From Pseudomonas sp. dw_358 (GTDB lineage Bacteria > Pseudomonadota > Gammaproteobacteria > Pseudomonadales > Pseudomonadaceae), in NCBI RefSeq assembly GCF_018449655.1, contig NZ_JAAVUX010000008.1, positions 62,001 through 126,000 on the forward strand: a DNA stretch of 64,000 nt, in the 5' to 3' direction. Position 1 is the stretch's first letter. The number at the start of each line of letters is the position of its first letter. The translations under genes were made by a program, and so were the position numbers. Below are positions 35,120-44,748 of the stretch, in pieces. Under the pieces are notes generated by a model. It searched no databases, was not told the origin of the DNA, and was given only the letters and a program-made list of their open reading frames with translations.

Positions 35120-35373
35120 CATCTAATTTACTGTGAGACTGCCTGCCGTCAACCGGCCTCGGCGTTGCGCTGGAGGCTGGGCGCGACCCCGTACTCGTTG
35201 CCAAAGCTGCGGCTGATTCATCGAGCATCTAAACACCAGGGTGTTGGCCGTGGCGCACCTGTTTATGCCCGCAGCGGCTCGATAGCGTAGTACCCGTCGG
35301 CCCGCCATTTGCCTCGCCGGCCCCGGCCATGAACAACGATTCGCCGACTATAAAAACAATACCTGGAGGACGT

Positions 35374-37017
35374 ATGAACAACCCAGAAACCCCCGCTGGC
35401 ACGCCCGGCGTGTCCGCACCCCAGCGCTATGACGCAGTCATCATCGGCGCCGGCATCGGCGGCCTTTACCAGCTCTACCGTCTGCGCGGAGCCGGGCTCA
35501 AGGTCATCGCCATCGATGCCGGCAGCAGTGTCGGCGGAACCTGGTATTGGAACCGCTACCCCGGCGCCAGAGTCGATTCGCCCAGCCATGTCTACCAGTA
35601 CTGGTTTAGCGAAGCCTTGAACGATGCCTGGGACTGGAGCGAACGTTTCCCCGCTCAACCCGAGACCGAGCGCTACCTGAACTTCGTCGCCGACCGCTTT
35701 GAACTGCGCAAGGACATCCGCTTTTCCACCCGGGTGCTGTCCTGCGACTTCGACGAGACTTGCCAGCGCTGGCAGATCCAGACCGACACCGGTAGCCGCC
35801 TTGACGCCAAGTACCTGATCTCCTGCGCCGGCACCCTGTCCACGCCGCTGAAGAACCTGTTCGAAGGGGAAGACAACTTTGCCGGCGAGGTTTACCACAC
35901 AGCCCGCTGGCCCCGACAACCGGTGGACTTCACTGGCAAGCGGGTCGGCGTGGTCGGCACCGGTGCCACCGGCATTCAGGTCATCCAGACCATTGCCCCG
36001 CAGGTGCAATCGCTGACGGTGTTCCAGCGCACGGCGCCCTACACCATCCCGATGCGCAACCGGGTGTACAGCAACGCGCAGCGCGCCGACTTCAAGGCCA
36101 GGTTTCAGGACATCAAGACAGCGGTGCGCAACAGTTTCGTCGGCTTTGACTTCGACTTCAGGTACGGCAGCTACCACGACGCCAGCCCGCAGGCACGCCG
36201 CGAAGTCCTCGAAACGCTCTGGGATGACGGTTCACTGGCGCTCTGGGCGGGGTCCTACGGCGAGATATTCAACGATCAGGCGGTGAACGACGAGGTCTCC
36301 GCCTTCGTCCGGGAGAAGATGAGCGAGCGCATCAAGGACCCCGCATTGATCCAGCAGCTGGTACCTACCGGCTACGGCTTCGGCACGCGCCGCGTGCCAT
36401 TGGACACGGGCTACCTGGAGACCTTCCTGCGGCCCAACGTGCAGATCGTCGACATCAAGGCCGCGCCCATCGAACGCATTGTCGCCCAGGGCGTGCAGAC
36501 CGCCGACGGCCAGGTGCATGAACTGGATGTGCTGATCCTCGCCACCGGTTTCGACGCCTCCACCGGGGCCCTGACCCAGATCGATATCCGCGGCAGAGAC
36601 CGGCAATTGCTGCGTGACGAGTGGTCCAGGGACCTGCGCACCACACTGGGCATGATGGTGCATAAATTCCCCAACTTGTTCCTCACCGCTGCCCCGCTCT
36701 CTCCCGGCGCAGCGCTATGCAATGCGCCAACCTGTCTGCAGCATCAGGTGGAATGGATCACCGACTGCATCCTGTTCCTGGAGAAAAACCACCGCGTCAC
36801 TGTCGAGCCGACTCAGGAGCAGCAGGACCGCTGGGTCGCCCACCACGACGAGATGGCCGCCACCTCGCTGCTGGCCAAGACCCGCTCCTGGTACACCGGC
36901 GCCAACGTCGACGGCAAGCCCAAGCGCCTCTTGGCCTATGCCGGTGGCGTCAACGTCTACCGCGAACACTGTGACGCGGTGGCCGCCCAAGGCTACGCGG
37001 ATTTTCGCATCCTCTGA
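35374..37017 (+). CDS. Baeyer-Villiger-type flavin monooxygenase (BVMO)
   Basis: A 547-residue type I BVMO. FAD-binding GAGIGG is at residues 25-30, the fingerprint FAGEVYHTARWP at 169-180, and the NADPH Rossmann motif GTGATG at 195-200. Such enzymes use NADPH and O2 to insert oxygen next to a ketone, giving an ester or lactone. GGAGGA directly upstream fixes ATG 35374; an upstream frame to 35329 is disregarded. It is paired with an alpha/beta hydrolase 59 bases downstream, which could cleave the ester. Confidence 0.9.
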   Translation: MNNPETPAGTPGVSAPQRYDAVIIGAGIGGLYQLYRLRGAGLKVIAIDAGSSVGGTWYWNRYPGARVDSPSHVYQYWFSEALNDAWDWSERFPAQPETERYLNFVADRFELRKDIRFSTRVLSCDFDETCQRWQIQTDTGSRLDAKYLISCAGTLSTPLKNLFEGEDNFAGEVYHTARWPRQPVDFTGKRVGVVGTGATGIQVIQTIAPQVQSLTVFQRTAPYTIPMRNRVYSNAQRADFKARFQDIKTAVRNSFVGFDFDFRYGSYHDASPQARREVLETLWDDGSLALWAGSYGEIFNDQAVNDEVSAFVREKMSERIKDPALIQQLVPTGYGFGTRRVPLDTGYLETFLRPNVQIVDIKAAPIERIVAQGVQTADGQVHELDVLILATGFDASTGALTQIDIRGRDRQLLRDEWSRDLRTTLGMMVHKFPNLFLTAAPLSPGAALCNAPTCLQHQVEWITDCILFLEKNHRVTVEPTQEQQDRWVAHHDEMAATSLLAKTRSWYTGANVDGKPKRLLAYAGGVNVYREHCDAVAAQGYADFRIL

Positions 37018-37076
37018 CCCGAACGCCGGCCCAGGCGCCGGCGTGACTGCCACCTTTGTGCCCAGAGGGCTCTTCC

Positions 37077-38123
37077 ATGCCGGTGCATGCCTATTACAAC
37101 CCGCAGAATCACGGCCCCTACGAGCATTATGCGCTCGGTGACCTGCTTCTGATCTCGGGACAGACCCTGCGCGACTGTGAACTGGCCGTGGCCACCTACG
37201 GTCAGCTCAATGCCGCGAAAGACAACGCCATTCTGATCCCGACCTGGTATTCGGGCACCAGCCGGATCATTCATGATGTGTTCGTCGGCAGCGGCCGCCC
37301 GATCGACCCGGAAAAATATTTCATCATCATCGTCAACCAGTTGGGCAGCGGCCTCTCCAGCTCCCCCCATAACACCGCCGAACCTCAGGCCCGCGGACGC
37401 TTTCCGGCGATTGCGGTAGCCGATGATGTCAGCGCGCAAGAGCGGCTGGTCACCGAGGTGTTTGGTGTGAACCAACTGGCCCTGGTCATGGGCGGCTCCA
37501 TGGGGGCGCAGCAAGCCTATGAGTGGGCGGTGCGTTTTCCCGCCAGGGTCCGTCGGCTGGCCGCCATTGCCGGTACGGCGCGTACCAGCGAGGTCAACCA
37601 GCTCATCGCCGAGGCGATCCTGCACAGCTTGCGCAGTGATCCGGCATTCTGCGCCGGGGACTATAGGAGCGCCTCGGACCTGAGTGCCGGCCTTGTGCAA
37701 CACGCCCGCCTGATGACCCTGCACGGCCTGAGCCCGGCGTTCTTCGAGCAGCAGCATTACCGGGCACTGGGCTTCAACAGCGTGGCCGCCTTCGTCGAGG
37801 GTTTCATGACCCCGTACTTTGCCCCCATGGACCCCAATGCGCTGATCACGCAACTGGAGAAATGGCGCACGGCCGATGCCGGACACCTGTGCAACGGCGA
37901 CCTGCCGGCGGCCCTGGCGCGGATCACGGCCAGGACCCTGGTGCTGCCGATCCAGCAGGACCTGTATTTCCCGCCTGCGGCCTGCGAGGCCGATGCGCGC
38001 TTGATCAAAGGCGCCCATTACCAGGCCCTGAGCTGTCCTTATGGTCATCTGGGGCTGTTTGCAATGGATGCCCAGTGGCTGGCGCAGGTCGATGAGGCGC
38101 TGCGGGCATTGTTGGACGAATGA
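37077..38123 (+). CDS. Alpha/beta hydrolase of the homoserine O-acyltransferase (MetX-like) family
   Basis: A 348-residue alpha/beta hydrolase with nucleophile Ser141 in MGGSMGAQQ, TWYSGTSRIIHDVFVG near residues 56-71 and the late histidine in CPYGHLGLF. It is similar in form to MetX-type acyltransferases, but members of this branch also act as esterases. Coupling to a BVMO suggests ester hydrolysis rather than methionine biosynthesis (inference). ATG 37077 has AGAGGG upstream. A rho-independent terminator follows at 38299. Confidence 0.75.
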   Translation: MPVHAYYNPQNHGPYEHYALGDLLLISGQTLRDCELAVATYGQLNAAKDNAILIPTWYSGTSRIIHDVFVGSGRPIDPEKYFIIIVNQLGSGLSSSPHNTAEPQARGRFPAIAVADDVSAQERLVTEVFGVNQLALVMGGSMGAQQAYEWAVRFPARVRRLAAIAGTARTSEVNQLIAEAILHSLRSDPAFCAGDYRSASDLSAGLVQHARLMTLHGLSPAFFEQQHYRALGFNSVAAFVEGFMTPYFAPMDPNALITQLEKWRTADAGHLCNGDLPAALARITARTLVLPIQQDLYFPPAACEADARLIKGAHYQALSCPYGHLGLFAMDAQWLAQVDEALRALLDE

Positions 38124-38298
38124 AGGATTGGCCGCGCGACCCCGGGACAATGGCCAGCGTGCACCTGTCCCGGCACTTGCAGGGCAGTAGAATGACCCTG
38201 CTCGATTGCGGTCGAGGCCGTGCCGGCGTTGCGCCTTACCACCGCTCCACCCGCCAGCACGGTACACCTGGCTTGCCCTTGGTTCGGGTGTTTTCTTC

Positions 38299-38323
38299 AA
38301 GGCGCCTTCGGGCGCCTTTTTTT
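38299..38323. terminator. Rho-independent terminator between convergent genes
   Basis: AAGGCGCC, loop TTCG, GGCGCCTT and a run of eight T's. The stem is perfect and the A/T flanks make it work in both directions. It separates the hydrolase gene (ends 38123) from the leftward PhyH gene (ends 38371). Confidence 0.9.
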
Positions 38324-38370
38324 GTGCATGTCAGGTAGCTCGCATGACGGCCATCGCCCGACTGTGACGA

Positions 38371-39264
38371 TCAGGCGCCGATCAACCCCAACGAACGCAA
38401 CACATCATCGGACTGCAAATGGGTATGCGGGCTGACCATCTTGCCGCCCTGTTCGACCCAGCCCATGAAGTTTTCGCCCGCGTCCCAACCCAGCAAACGT
38501 TGGACTTGTTCCGGCAAGCCCTTGAGGGTGTCGAACGGCACCGACAGGTACTGGTTCTCTTCCTGGCGCACGCAGCCCAGGTCAATGGCCATGGTCAGGC
38601 CGGTGCGCGGCTGGTCACTGGTGTTGGTACCGCCGCCGTGGTAGGTGGAACCGATGAACAGCATGGCCGAACCGGGGGCCATCAAGGCATCCGCGGCCTC
38701 CTCAGGTTGCGGGCAACGTTCGTCATCCCACTTGTGGCTGCCGGGGATGACTTTGGTTGCGCCCGTGGCTTCGCTGAACTCGGTCACCGCCAGCATGATC
38801 TGCAGCCGCGCTTCGCGGCCGTATTGGGGGTGGCGCCAGAGGAAGCTGGTGTCGTCACGGTGCAACGGTTGCTTGCCCTGGCCTGGGTGGATCTGGATGG
38901 CCTGGGTCATGCCGATCTGGATCTGCGGCGTTACGGTGGTGCGTTCCTGGCCAAACCAGACCGACACCGGCTTTTGCAGGATTTTCCCGGCCGCGCCCAG
39001 GTACAGCGGGTGCAGGACCACATCGACCATGCGGCTGCAGCGCGCAAACAGGCGGCTGGCGCGGCGGGTCGAGGTGCCGACGAAAAAGTTCTCATGCCCG
39101 AAGCTGGACGTGTCCAGCGCCGCGTCAATCTGCTGCTTGAGCTCTTCGAACGCCGTCCCTGTCATGAAGTCGGCAATGATCACGCCGCCGTCGCGTTCGA
39201 TGACTTCAACCACTTGCTCGACGGACGCCGTGTTCGGCAGGGTGACAAGAGAAGGCTTGGACAT
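38371..39264 (-). CDS. PhyH-family Fe(II)/2-oxoglutarate oxygenase, paralogue of 9172
   Basis: A 297-residue non-haem iron oxygenase. The iron site is His135/Asp137 (QPLHRDDT) and His209 (TYHGGG), with Arg220 for 2-oxoglutarate. It is co-linear with the protein at 9172 over nearly its full length, including VIPGSHxWDDER and RQEENQYLSVPxDTL, so it probably acts on a related substrate. It is the last gene of a leftward set with an outer-membrane barrel 163 bases upstream. GAGGT precedes ATG 39264. Confidence 0.85.
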   Translation of the reverse strand: MSKPSLVTLPNTASVEQVVEVIERDGGVIIADFMTGTAFEELKQQIDAALDTSSFGHENFFVGTSTRRASRLFARCSRMVDVVLHPLYLGAAGKILQKPVSVWFGQERTTVTPQIQIGMTQAIQIHPGQGKQPLHRDDTSFLWRHPQYGREARLQIMLAVTEFSEATGATKVIPGSHKWDDERCPQPEEAADALMAPGSAMLFIGSTYHGGGTNTSDQPRTGLTMAIDLGCVRQEENQYLSVPFDTLKGLPEQVQRLLGWDAGENFMGWVEQGGKMVSPHTHLQSDDVLRSLGLIGA

Positions 39265-39426
39265 ATTGGGTACCTCGCGGATCGATGGGCAAAAGCGGTG
39301 CATCACGACGCACCGGGGAGCGAATGTGCGAGGGGAATATAAGACGGGAACTGGAGGCGGCACAGGTTGGCGCCAGACACTAACAGGTGAATTTCGGCCA
39401 CCGCAGGACGCGGCGGCCGAAGCGGA

Positions 39427-40731
39427 TCAAAAGGTCCAGGTCACCAGGGTTTCCCACAGGTTGGAGTTGGTGTTGTCACCGTACATCTGCTTGGCACCGG
39501 CGCCCGGCAGCGCCACACCGTAGACCGTGCTCAGGGTCAGCGCTGGCGTGATGGCCCAGTTCACGTACAGGTCGGCTTCCTTGGCGAAGTCACGGCTGGT
39601 CACGCCCTCAGGGGCCTTGGCCAGTTCGAAGCGGTAGCCCATCAGGCCCACCTGCAGCTCTTTGACCGGAGTGACAGCCAGACGCAGCATGTCGATGTTT
39701 TCGTTGGTGTTGAACAGCATGTACTCGCCGACGATTTCACCCTGGTACCAGGTGCCGTATTCGCCGCCGTAGCCGTAGGCCATCGGGTCGTAGTTGGGCG
39801 AATACTCGGTGCGCCGGTAGGTCAGGGTCGGCGTCCAGCTTACGTCCGTGAACGCATAGTTGGCCTGGGCATACCAGCCGCGCCCGTGTTTATGGGTGTC
39901 ACCGCCTTCTTGCCAGGCGTACTCACCGGCCAGGCTGACCTGGGGCAAAGCCGCGATCGGTGTGCCTTTGGCACGCACGTCGTAGACGTTGAGCCCATCG
40001 CGGGCCGGGTTGTCGGCATCGATCGCGTGGTAGTAGGTGGCGCCCAGGGTGCCCAGGGTGTCGCGCCACTCAACGTTGGCACCGCGCATGCGCAGGTGCT
40101 CGTGGTAATCCAGGTAGTCGACATCTTCGTTGGCGCGCAGGTCGAACAAGTCGGCGTGCAGCTTGCCGGTGTTCAAGGTGGCGATCAACGTATTGCTGAA
40201 CGCCGTACGTGGCCCGATCCAGGCAGCGCCGTCCTTGCCCTGGTCGGCGTGGCCGTCGCCCAGCAGGAAGCCGGTGTCGATGATGAAGTTCTGCTTGCCG
40301 GCGCTCAGGGTGATGGCGTCCTTGCCCAGGCTTGGGAACAGGTCGCCACTTTTCCAGCCGACGAAGGCGGTTTCCAGGCTGACGCGGGACGGGTTGTCAC
40401 GGGTCAGGCCGGCTGCATCGCTGCCGCCACGCGTTACCGCCCCCACCGCCGAAATCCCGCCGAAGAAGCTGCCGTACGCAGTCTGCGGGCCGGTGAGTTT
40501 CAGGCCAGGCAGCACGAAGCCTTCGAAACGGCTGGACGTGCGGTTGGTTTTCAAGCCCAGACCGCTGGTCTTGGCACCGAAGTCCTGATTGGCGTTGTAG
40601 AGATAGGCGCTGCCAATGGTGACGCTGGGGTCAACCAGGATGTCGCCGATCTGGAAGCTGTCCAGTGCAAAACTGGAACCTGCGTATAACGCTCCGATAC
40701 TTGCCGCCAATAAACGGACCTTGCCTTTCAT
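39427..40731 (-). CDS. Outer-membrane beta-barrel porin-like protein
   Basis: A 434-residue exported protein with a signal peptide (MKGKVRLLAASIGALYAGSS FA, cleavage near residue 22). The mature part alternates polar and aromatic residues as in beta strands and ends in WTF, the terminal aromatic signature of outer-membrane barrels. It resembles alginate-export/substrate-specific porins of Pseudomonas. It likely admits a substrate for the neighbouring BVMO or PhyH enzymes. Confidence 0.75.
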   Translation of the reverse strand: MKGKVRLLAASIGALYAGSSFALDSFQIGDILVDPSVTIGSAYLYNANQDFGAKTSGLGLKTNRTSSRFEGFVLPGLKLTGPQTAYGSFFGGISAVGAVTRGGSDAAGLTRDNPSRVSLETAFVGWKSGDLFPSLGKDAITLSAGKQNFIIDTGFLLGDGHADQGKDGAAWIGPRTAFSNTLIATLNTGKLHADLFDLRANEDVDYLDYHEHLRMRGANVEWRDTLGTLGATYYHAIDADNPARDGLNVYDVRAKGTPIAALPQVSLAGEYAWQEGGDTHKHGRGWYAQANYAFTDVSWTPTLTYRRTEYSPNYDPMAYGYGGEYGTWYQGEIVGEYMLFNTNENIDMLRLAVTPVKELQVGLMGYRFELAKAPEGVTSRDFAKEADLYVNWAITPALTLSTVYGVALPGAGAKQMYGDNTNSNLWETLVTWTF

Positions 40732-40874
40732 GCCTGCGTCTCCCCATCTTCAATGATCAACTGCTGTGGCCGATGCTGGCCGCTTGCTGCCGATTGTCGG
40801 AGGTCAAGGGGGGACGCCCAAGGCGCAAACCGGTCAAAAAAGGGGATCGTAGGCGACACCTGAAAAAAGCTGAA

Positions 40875-41903
40875 TCAATGTCGCACCTGCGATCGGTATT
40901 GCGACGGCGTGCACCCGCTCCAGCGCTGAAAAGCCCGGCGAAAAGCCGCCGCTTCGCTGAAGCCAAGTGTCTGGGCAATACGCGCCACCGGCACCTGACG
41001 CAGCAGCAACTCCTGGGCCCGCTGGTAGCGGGTTTCGCTGAGCAGCTCGTTGAAGCTGGTGCCGGCGGCGCGCAGATGGCGCTGCAAGGTCTTGCTGGAG
41101 CAGGCCATCGACAGCGCTACATCGTTGAGCGACAGCGAGGTGTCGAAACCCGCGCAGATGGCCGAACGCACGTTGGCGAGAAAGTCCCGCGGGCTCTCCA
41201 GATGCGACTTCAACACCGAACAGTGCGCCTTCATCTCGTTGTGTGCGGTGAGGTTGGCGCACGGCAGCGGCTGCTGCAACCATTTGGCATCGAACGAAAG
41301 GCTGGTCGCACGCGTGGCCTCGAAACTCAAAGGGCAGTTGAAATACGAGCGATAGCGCAAGGTGTTCGGGTCCACCGTAAAGCCGATGTTCAGGGCCGTC
41401 AGCGGCAGCGGCTGATACAACAGGTCGGCCATGACGCACTGCAAGGCGGTCAGGCAAAAATCCACGGCCAGGGCGCGCAACTCGTCATCGATGTCAAAAT
41501 GGGCGGTGACCTGGATCGATGCCACGCCCTGCTCTTGCACCAGCGCCAGCTCAAAGCCGGTGCCCAGCGGGAGGGGGTATTCGAAAAACAGCTCGATGGC
41601 TGAGCGCAGGTCGCGGCTCGACAGCAAGGTAAAGCCAAAGATGCCGTAGGCCGCCAGCCGGCAGCGATGCCCCAGCTCCAGCCCCAGGTGGTCAGCACCG
41701 GTCAGGCGCAGGGCGTTGCGCAGGATCATGCACTCCTGCTCCACCGAGATCAGCTTTTCACCGGCGTGCAAGTCTTCGGCCGTGAGGTCGGTGCCCAGCA
41801 GCAGGCTGTGGGTGCAGTGACCGGACTCGGCGACAAAACCATTGACCAGCGCAATGAAATGCAAGGTTGCCAGACGGTCGATGTGTTGGCGAGAAGTGGC
41901 CAT
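40875..41903 (-). CDS. AraC-family regulator with arabinose-binding-like N domain
   Basis: A 342-residue regulator. The N-terminal domain has AAYGIFGFTLLSSRDLRSAIEL near residues 85-106, typical of the OruR-like group. The C-terminal HTH pair reads LNDVALSMACSSKTLQRHLR and VARIAQTLGFSEAAAFRRAF. It is upstream of the porin gene on the same strand and is the likely activator of porin and PhyH. Two further members of this group occur at 44749 and 51898. ATG 41903 or GTG 41912 lacks a clear ribosome binding site. Confidence 0.82.
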   Translation of the reverse strand: MATSRQHIDRLATLHFIALVNGFVAESGHCTHSLLLGTDLTAEDLHAGEKLISVEQECMILRNALRLTGADHLGLELGHRCRLAAYGIFGFTLLSSRDLRSAIELFFEYPLPLGTGFELALVQEQGVASIQVTAHFDIDDELRALAVDFCLTALQCVMADLLYQPLPLTALNIGFTVDPNTLRYRSYFNCPLSFEATRATSLSFDAKWLQQPLPCANLTAHNEMKAHCSVLKSHLESPRDFLANVRSAICAGFDTSLSLNDVALSMACSSKTLQRHLRAAGTSFNELLSETRYQRAQELLLRQVPVARIAQTLGFSEAAAFRRAFQRWSGCTPSQYRSQVRH

Positions 41904-42002
41904 GGTGTTCACCCAGAGGAAGGCATCGACGCACAGGATAATCCGGTGCGTGGGGTCTTCAACAGGTGAGCAATGACCTGAAAACGGGGGATATGGGCCG
42001 TA

Positions 42003-42644
42003 TCAGCCGGCGCGAATCATCATCAGCCACATGGCCAGGGTGGTATCCAGGGTTTCCTGCCAGTGCCGCTCAAGCAACCCGGTCTGCTTGTTGTAGAACA
42101 GCAGGCCTTCGATCTGCGAGGCAATCAGCACCGAAAACACTTCGGAACGGGCAATGGTCAGCTGGGGGTTCACCTCGAGGATCAGCTTGGCGATGACTCG
42201 GCAGAAGGTCTCGTAGATGATTTTGACGTGTGCGCCGATGGCTTCATCGTGCTCGGCCAGGGCCCAGCTCTGAAAGGAGAAGGAAGCGATCCAGGGGTCG
42301 CGAGCGGCTTCCAGGTCTTCACCGATGACCTTGAGCAGACGCTCTTCGGGGCTCAACGAACGATCCTCGGCAATGGCCACGAATTGGGTGACGAAAATCT
42401 CGATCTTGGCGCGGATCATCGAAAGCAGCAAATTCTCGGTGGTTCCGCAGTAGTGCTGGAGGTTGCTCAGGCTGATGCCCATTTCACCGGCAACCCGGCG
42501 GGCGGAGAACTGCGCATGGCCGTCGCGAACAAAGATTCGTGCCGCCGTGTCGATGATCTCCTCGATTCGCTGCACGCGCTTCTTCTCGCGAGGACTGGCG
42601 GTACGCTCGAACAGAGACTCGGCCTGTGAGGCTTCACTTAACAT
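42003..42644 (-). CDS. TetR-family transcriptional regulator
   Basis: A 213-residue repressor with RIEEIIDTAARIFVRDGHAQ then RRVAGEMGISLSNLQHYCGT as the DNA-binding domain. ATG 42644 has GGAG 7 bases upstream, which fixes the start. Upstream of it lies a tandem GGTC-N4-GACC element that also occurs at two other promoters, so this TetR is the best candidate for the protein that binds there. It probably governs the adjacent permease and AraC genes. Confidence 0.85.
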   Translation of the reverse strand: MLSEASQAESLFERTASPREKKRVQRIEEIIDTAARIFVRDGHAQFSARRVAGEMGISLSNLQHYCGTTENLLLSMIRAKIEIFVTQFVAIAEDRSLSPEERLLKVIGEDLEAARDPWIASFSFQSWALAEHDEAIGAHVKIIYETFCRVIAKLILEVNPQLTIARSEVFSVLIASQIEGLLFYNKQTGLLERHWQETLDTTLAMWLMMIRAG

Positions 42645-42755
42645 GCACTTGCTCCAAAACAGATGACCCTGACACAGAATGCCTGCCAGAAGGTCAACGG
42701 CGCAACCGCAGCGCCGCAGGCCAGACACTCGGGGGCGGCAATCAGAGGGTTTGGA

Positions 42756-42813
42756 TTGTAATCATTTGGTTAAAACAAGGTCAACCGACCTTATTTATCA
42801 GTGTCGGTCGACC
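42756..42813 (-). promoter_or_regulatory. TetR-gene promoter with tandem GGTC-N4-GACC dyads
   Basis: On the leftward strand, -35 TTGACC (42779-42784) and -10 TTACAA (42756-42761) are 17 bases apart. GGTCAACCGACC (42779-42790) overlaps the -35 box, and a second, weaker dyad TGTCGGTCGACC lies at 42802-42813. This would allow autorepression. Confidence 0.7.
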
Positions 42814-42834
42814 TTTTCCTCTGCAGCGCGGGTG

Positions 42835-44370
42835 TCAGAGCTCCTGACGGCCGATCCGGCGGTACGATTCGGGCTTCTTCACCCGCAGGTACAGGGCTAG
42901 CAACATGCCGAAGATCGGCACGGCCCAGACCGCCATTTGCATCAGTTGGGCCGGCTCACCAGTGACGCCCACCAGGGTCTCGAAGTTGGTCACGGCAAGG
43001 TAGAACACCACGGCCAGGCCGAAGGCGGCCACCACCGGGGCGACGAAGGTGCGCCACACCGAGACTTTCACCGGGGCCGGGTTGCGAACGAAGTAGAACG
43101 CCACGGCCACGCTGGTGAGCAGCATCAGCAGCAGGTAACCGTAGGCACCTACACCGGATTGACGAGCGTACAGGGTGTTGGGATCGGCGCCGTCGAAAAT
43201 GAACGGGATTTCCAGCAGGGCCACGCAGATGGTCGCTACCAGCGAACCCATGTAGGGCGATTTGTTGCGCGGGTGAACCCGGGACAGGAATTTGGGCAAG
43301 GCACCGTCCACACCCAGCGAGTACAGGTAGCGCGACATGATGTTCTGCATGCACAGGAGGCCGGCGAAGATCGAGGTGATCACCAGTACGGCAGCCAGAT
43401 TGACGCCGAAGTGCCCGACATATTTGCCCATGGCGTCCGGGAACATGCCCACGGTGTTGTTGGTGGCTACGCTGACCGCGTTGCTGGTGCCGTACGCGGT
43501 GATCATCACCCAGGCAGACCCGGCATAGAACAGGCCGATGAAGCCCACCACCAGGCCCGTGGCCCAGGGAATGGTGCGTTCGGGGTTCTTGGTTTCTTCA
43601 CGAAACACGGCGGTGGCTTCGAAACCGTTAAAGCACAACACCGCGAACAGCATAGCCAGGCCAAACTGGCCGCCGGTCATGGCATGCCAGGTGAACGGCA
43701 TGGCCGAACGCGCTTCGGGGCCACCGTTGATCAGTACCGCGAGGTCGAAGACCGTGATCACCACCAGCTCCACCACCATGGCGATCAGCAGCAGGTGCGA
43801 GGAGACTTCGAGCTTGAGGTAACCGCAGTAGGCGACGATGGCCCAAATGCCGATGGCGTACCAGTACCACTCGATCACCGGGCCGCCCAGGGTCTGGGCC
43901 ACCAGGGTCGAGGCCGAGATACCAAAGAAAGTGTAGGTACAGGCCGACATCACCAGGTACGTCAACACCGCCAGCAGCGCCGAACCCAGGCCCACCACCC
44001 GGCCCAGGCCGGCGGTAATGAACGAGTAGTAGGCACCCGGATTGGGCAGGAAGCGGCTCATGGCCGTGAAGCCGGCGGCGAAGATCGCCACCAACACCAG
44101 CGCAGCCAGGTAAATGGCCGGTGCACCGACGCCGCCGAACAGCACCACGATTGAGATATAGCCGGCCACGGTCACCAGCGGCGCGGCAAAGGCCATCACC
44201 GCGCCCATCAACCGGAACAGGCCCATGTCGCCTTCAAGCCCGGGAGCGTTTTCGACCGGCGGCAATGCCCCGCCATCGAGCCGCGCACCGGCGACTGGAG
44301 AAAAGGCCTGACTGACGTGATCCGCCGTCAGCCCCGCCTTGAGTTTGGAGAGGTCGTTTGTAGTACTCAC
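42835..44370 (-). CDS. APC-superfamily amino acid/amine permease
   Basis: A 511-residue transporter with about 12 spans and a long hydrophilic N terminus of 45 residues. GFEATAVFREETKNPERTIP follows helix six. It is a paralogue of the permease at 11480. A GTG start at 44370 is supported by AAGGG 7 bases upstream; an upstream frame to 44472 is not. It is divergent from the AraC gene at 44749, and the tandem dyads at 44578-44613 lie between them. Confidence 0.85.
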   Translation of the reverse strand: MSTTNDLSKLKAGLTADHVSQAFSPVAGARLDGGALPPVENAPGLEGDMGLFRLMGAVMAFAAPLVTVAGYISIVVLFGGVGAPAIYLAALVLVAIFAAGFTAMSRFLPNPGAYYSFITAGLGRVVGLGSALLAVLTYLVMSACTYTFFGISASTLVAQTLGGPVIEWYWYAIGIWAIVAYCGYLKLEVSSHLLLIAMVVELVVITVFDLAVLINGGPEARSAMPFTWHAMTGGQFGLAMLFAVLCFNGFEATAVFREETKNPERTIPWATGLVVGFIGLFYAGSAWVMITAYGTSNAVSVATNNTVGMFPDAMGKYVGHFGVNLAAVLVITSIFAGLLCMQNIMSRYLYSLGVDGALPKFLSRVHPRNKSPYMGSLVATICVALLEIPFIFDGADPNTLYARQSGVGAYGYLLLMLLTSVAVAFYFVRNPAPVKVSVWRTFVAPVVAAFGLAVVFYLAVTNFETLVGVTGEPAQLMQMAVWAVPIFGMLLALYLRVKKPESYRRIGRQEL

Positions 44371-44748
44371 CCGGTAGCCCTTCTGTTGATCGCTCTGTGG
44401 GTCCGAACCTGACGAGAACCTCCCGTCCATTCGGCGATGCCTGAGTGCAGGCGCAAACCTGCATGGCGCCAAAGTTAGAGTTTGGGTGATTTATGAAACA
44501 GGTTAGGAAGGGTCATTTTGGGGGATCGGCATGGCGGCTGACGAGAAACCTCGACGGCGGCATAGAAATCTTGACTTAGGTCATCCGACCGTGTCTTATA
44601 GGTCGCACGACCTCACTAAAACATTCGAGGCACCTCGCATCCTGTCGATGCACCGTTACCAAGACCCCGGCCTGCCATAACCGAGTTAACCGTCACGTTC
44701 CAGCCAGAGACGCAACTGCTCTCTGTACTGGTGCTCAAGGGCTAGCCG
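44371..44748. other. 378-base divergent region between permease and AraC
   Basis: It holds a rightward promoter and tandem dyads (separate entry at 44571). From 44600 to 44748 is a predicted untranslated leader of about 150 bases. Within it, ATG 44648 opens only 10 codons ending in DPGLP and lacks a ribosome binding site. No other gene is seen. Confidence 0.5.
44571..44613 (+). promoter_or_regulatory. Sigma70 promoter overlaid by tandem GGTC-N4-GACC dyads
   Basis: -35 TTGACT (44571-44576), 17-base spacer and -10 TCTTAT (44594-44599) face the AraC gene. Dyad one, GGTCATCCGACC (44579-44590), fills the spacer; dyad two, GGTCGCACGACC (44601-44612), starts right after the -10 box. The dyads are 22 bases apart, two helical turns. 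A bound repressor would block RNA polymerase. Confidence 0.8.

Noticed and set aside
37077..38123. Methionine biosynthesis gene metX
   Set aside because: The family matches, but it is paired with a BVMO and lacks the usual metW partner next door.
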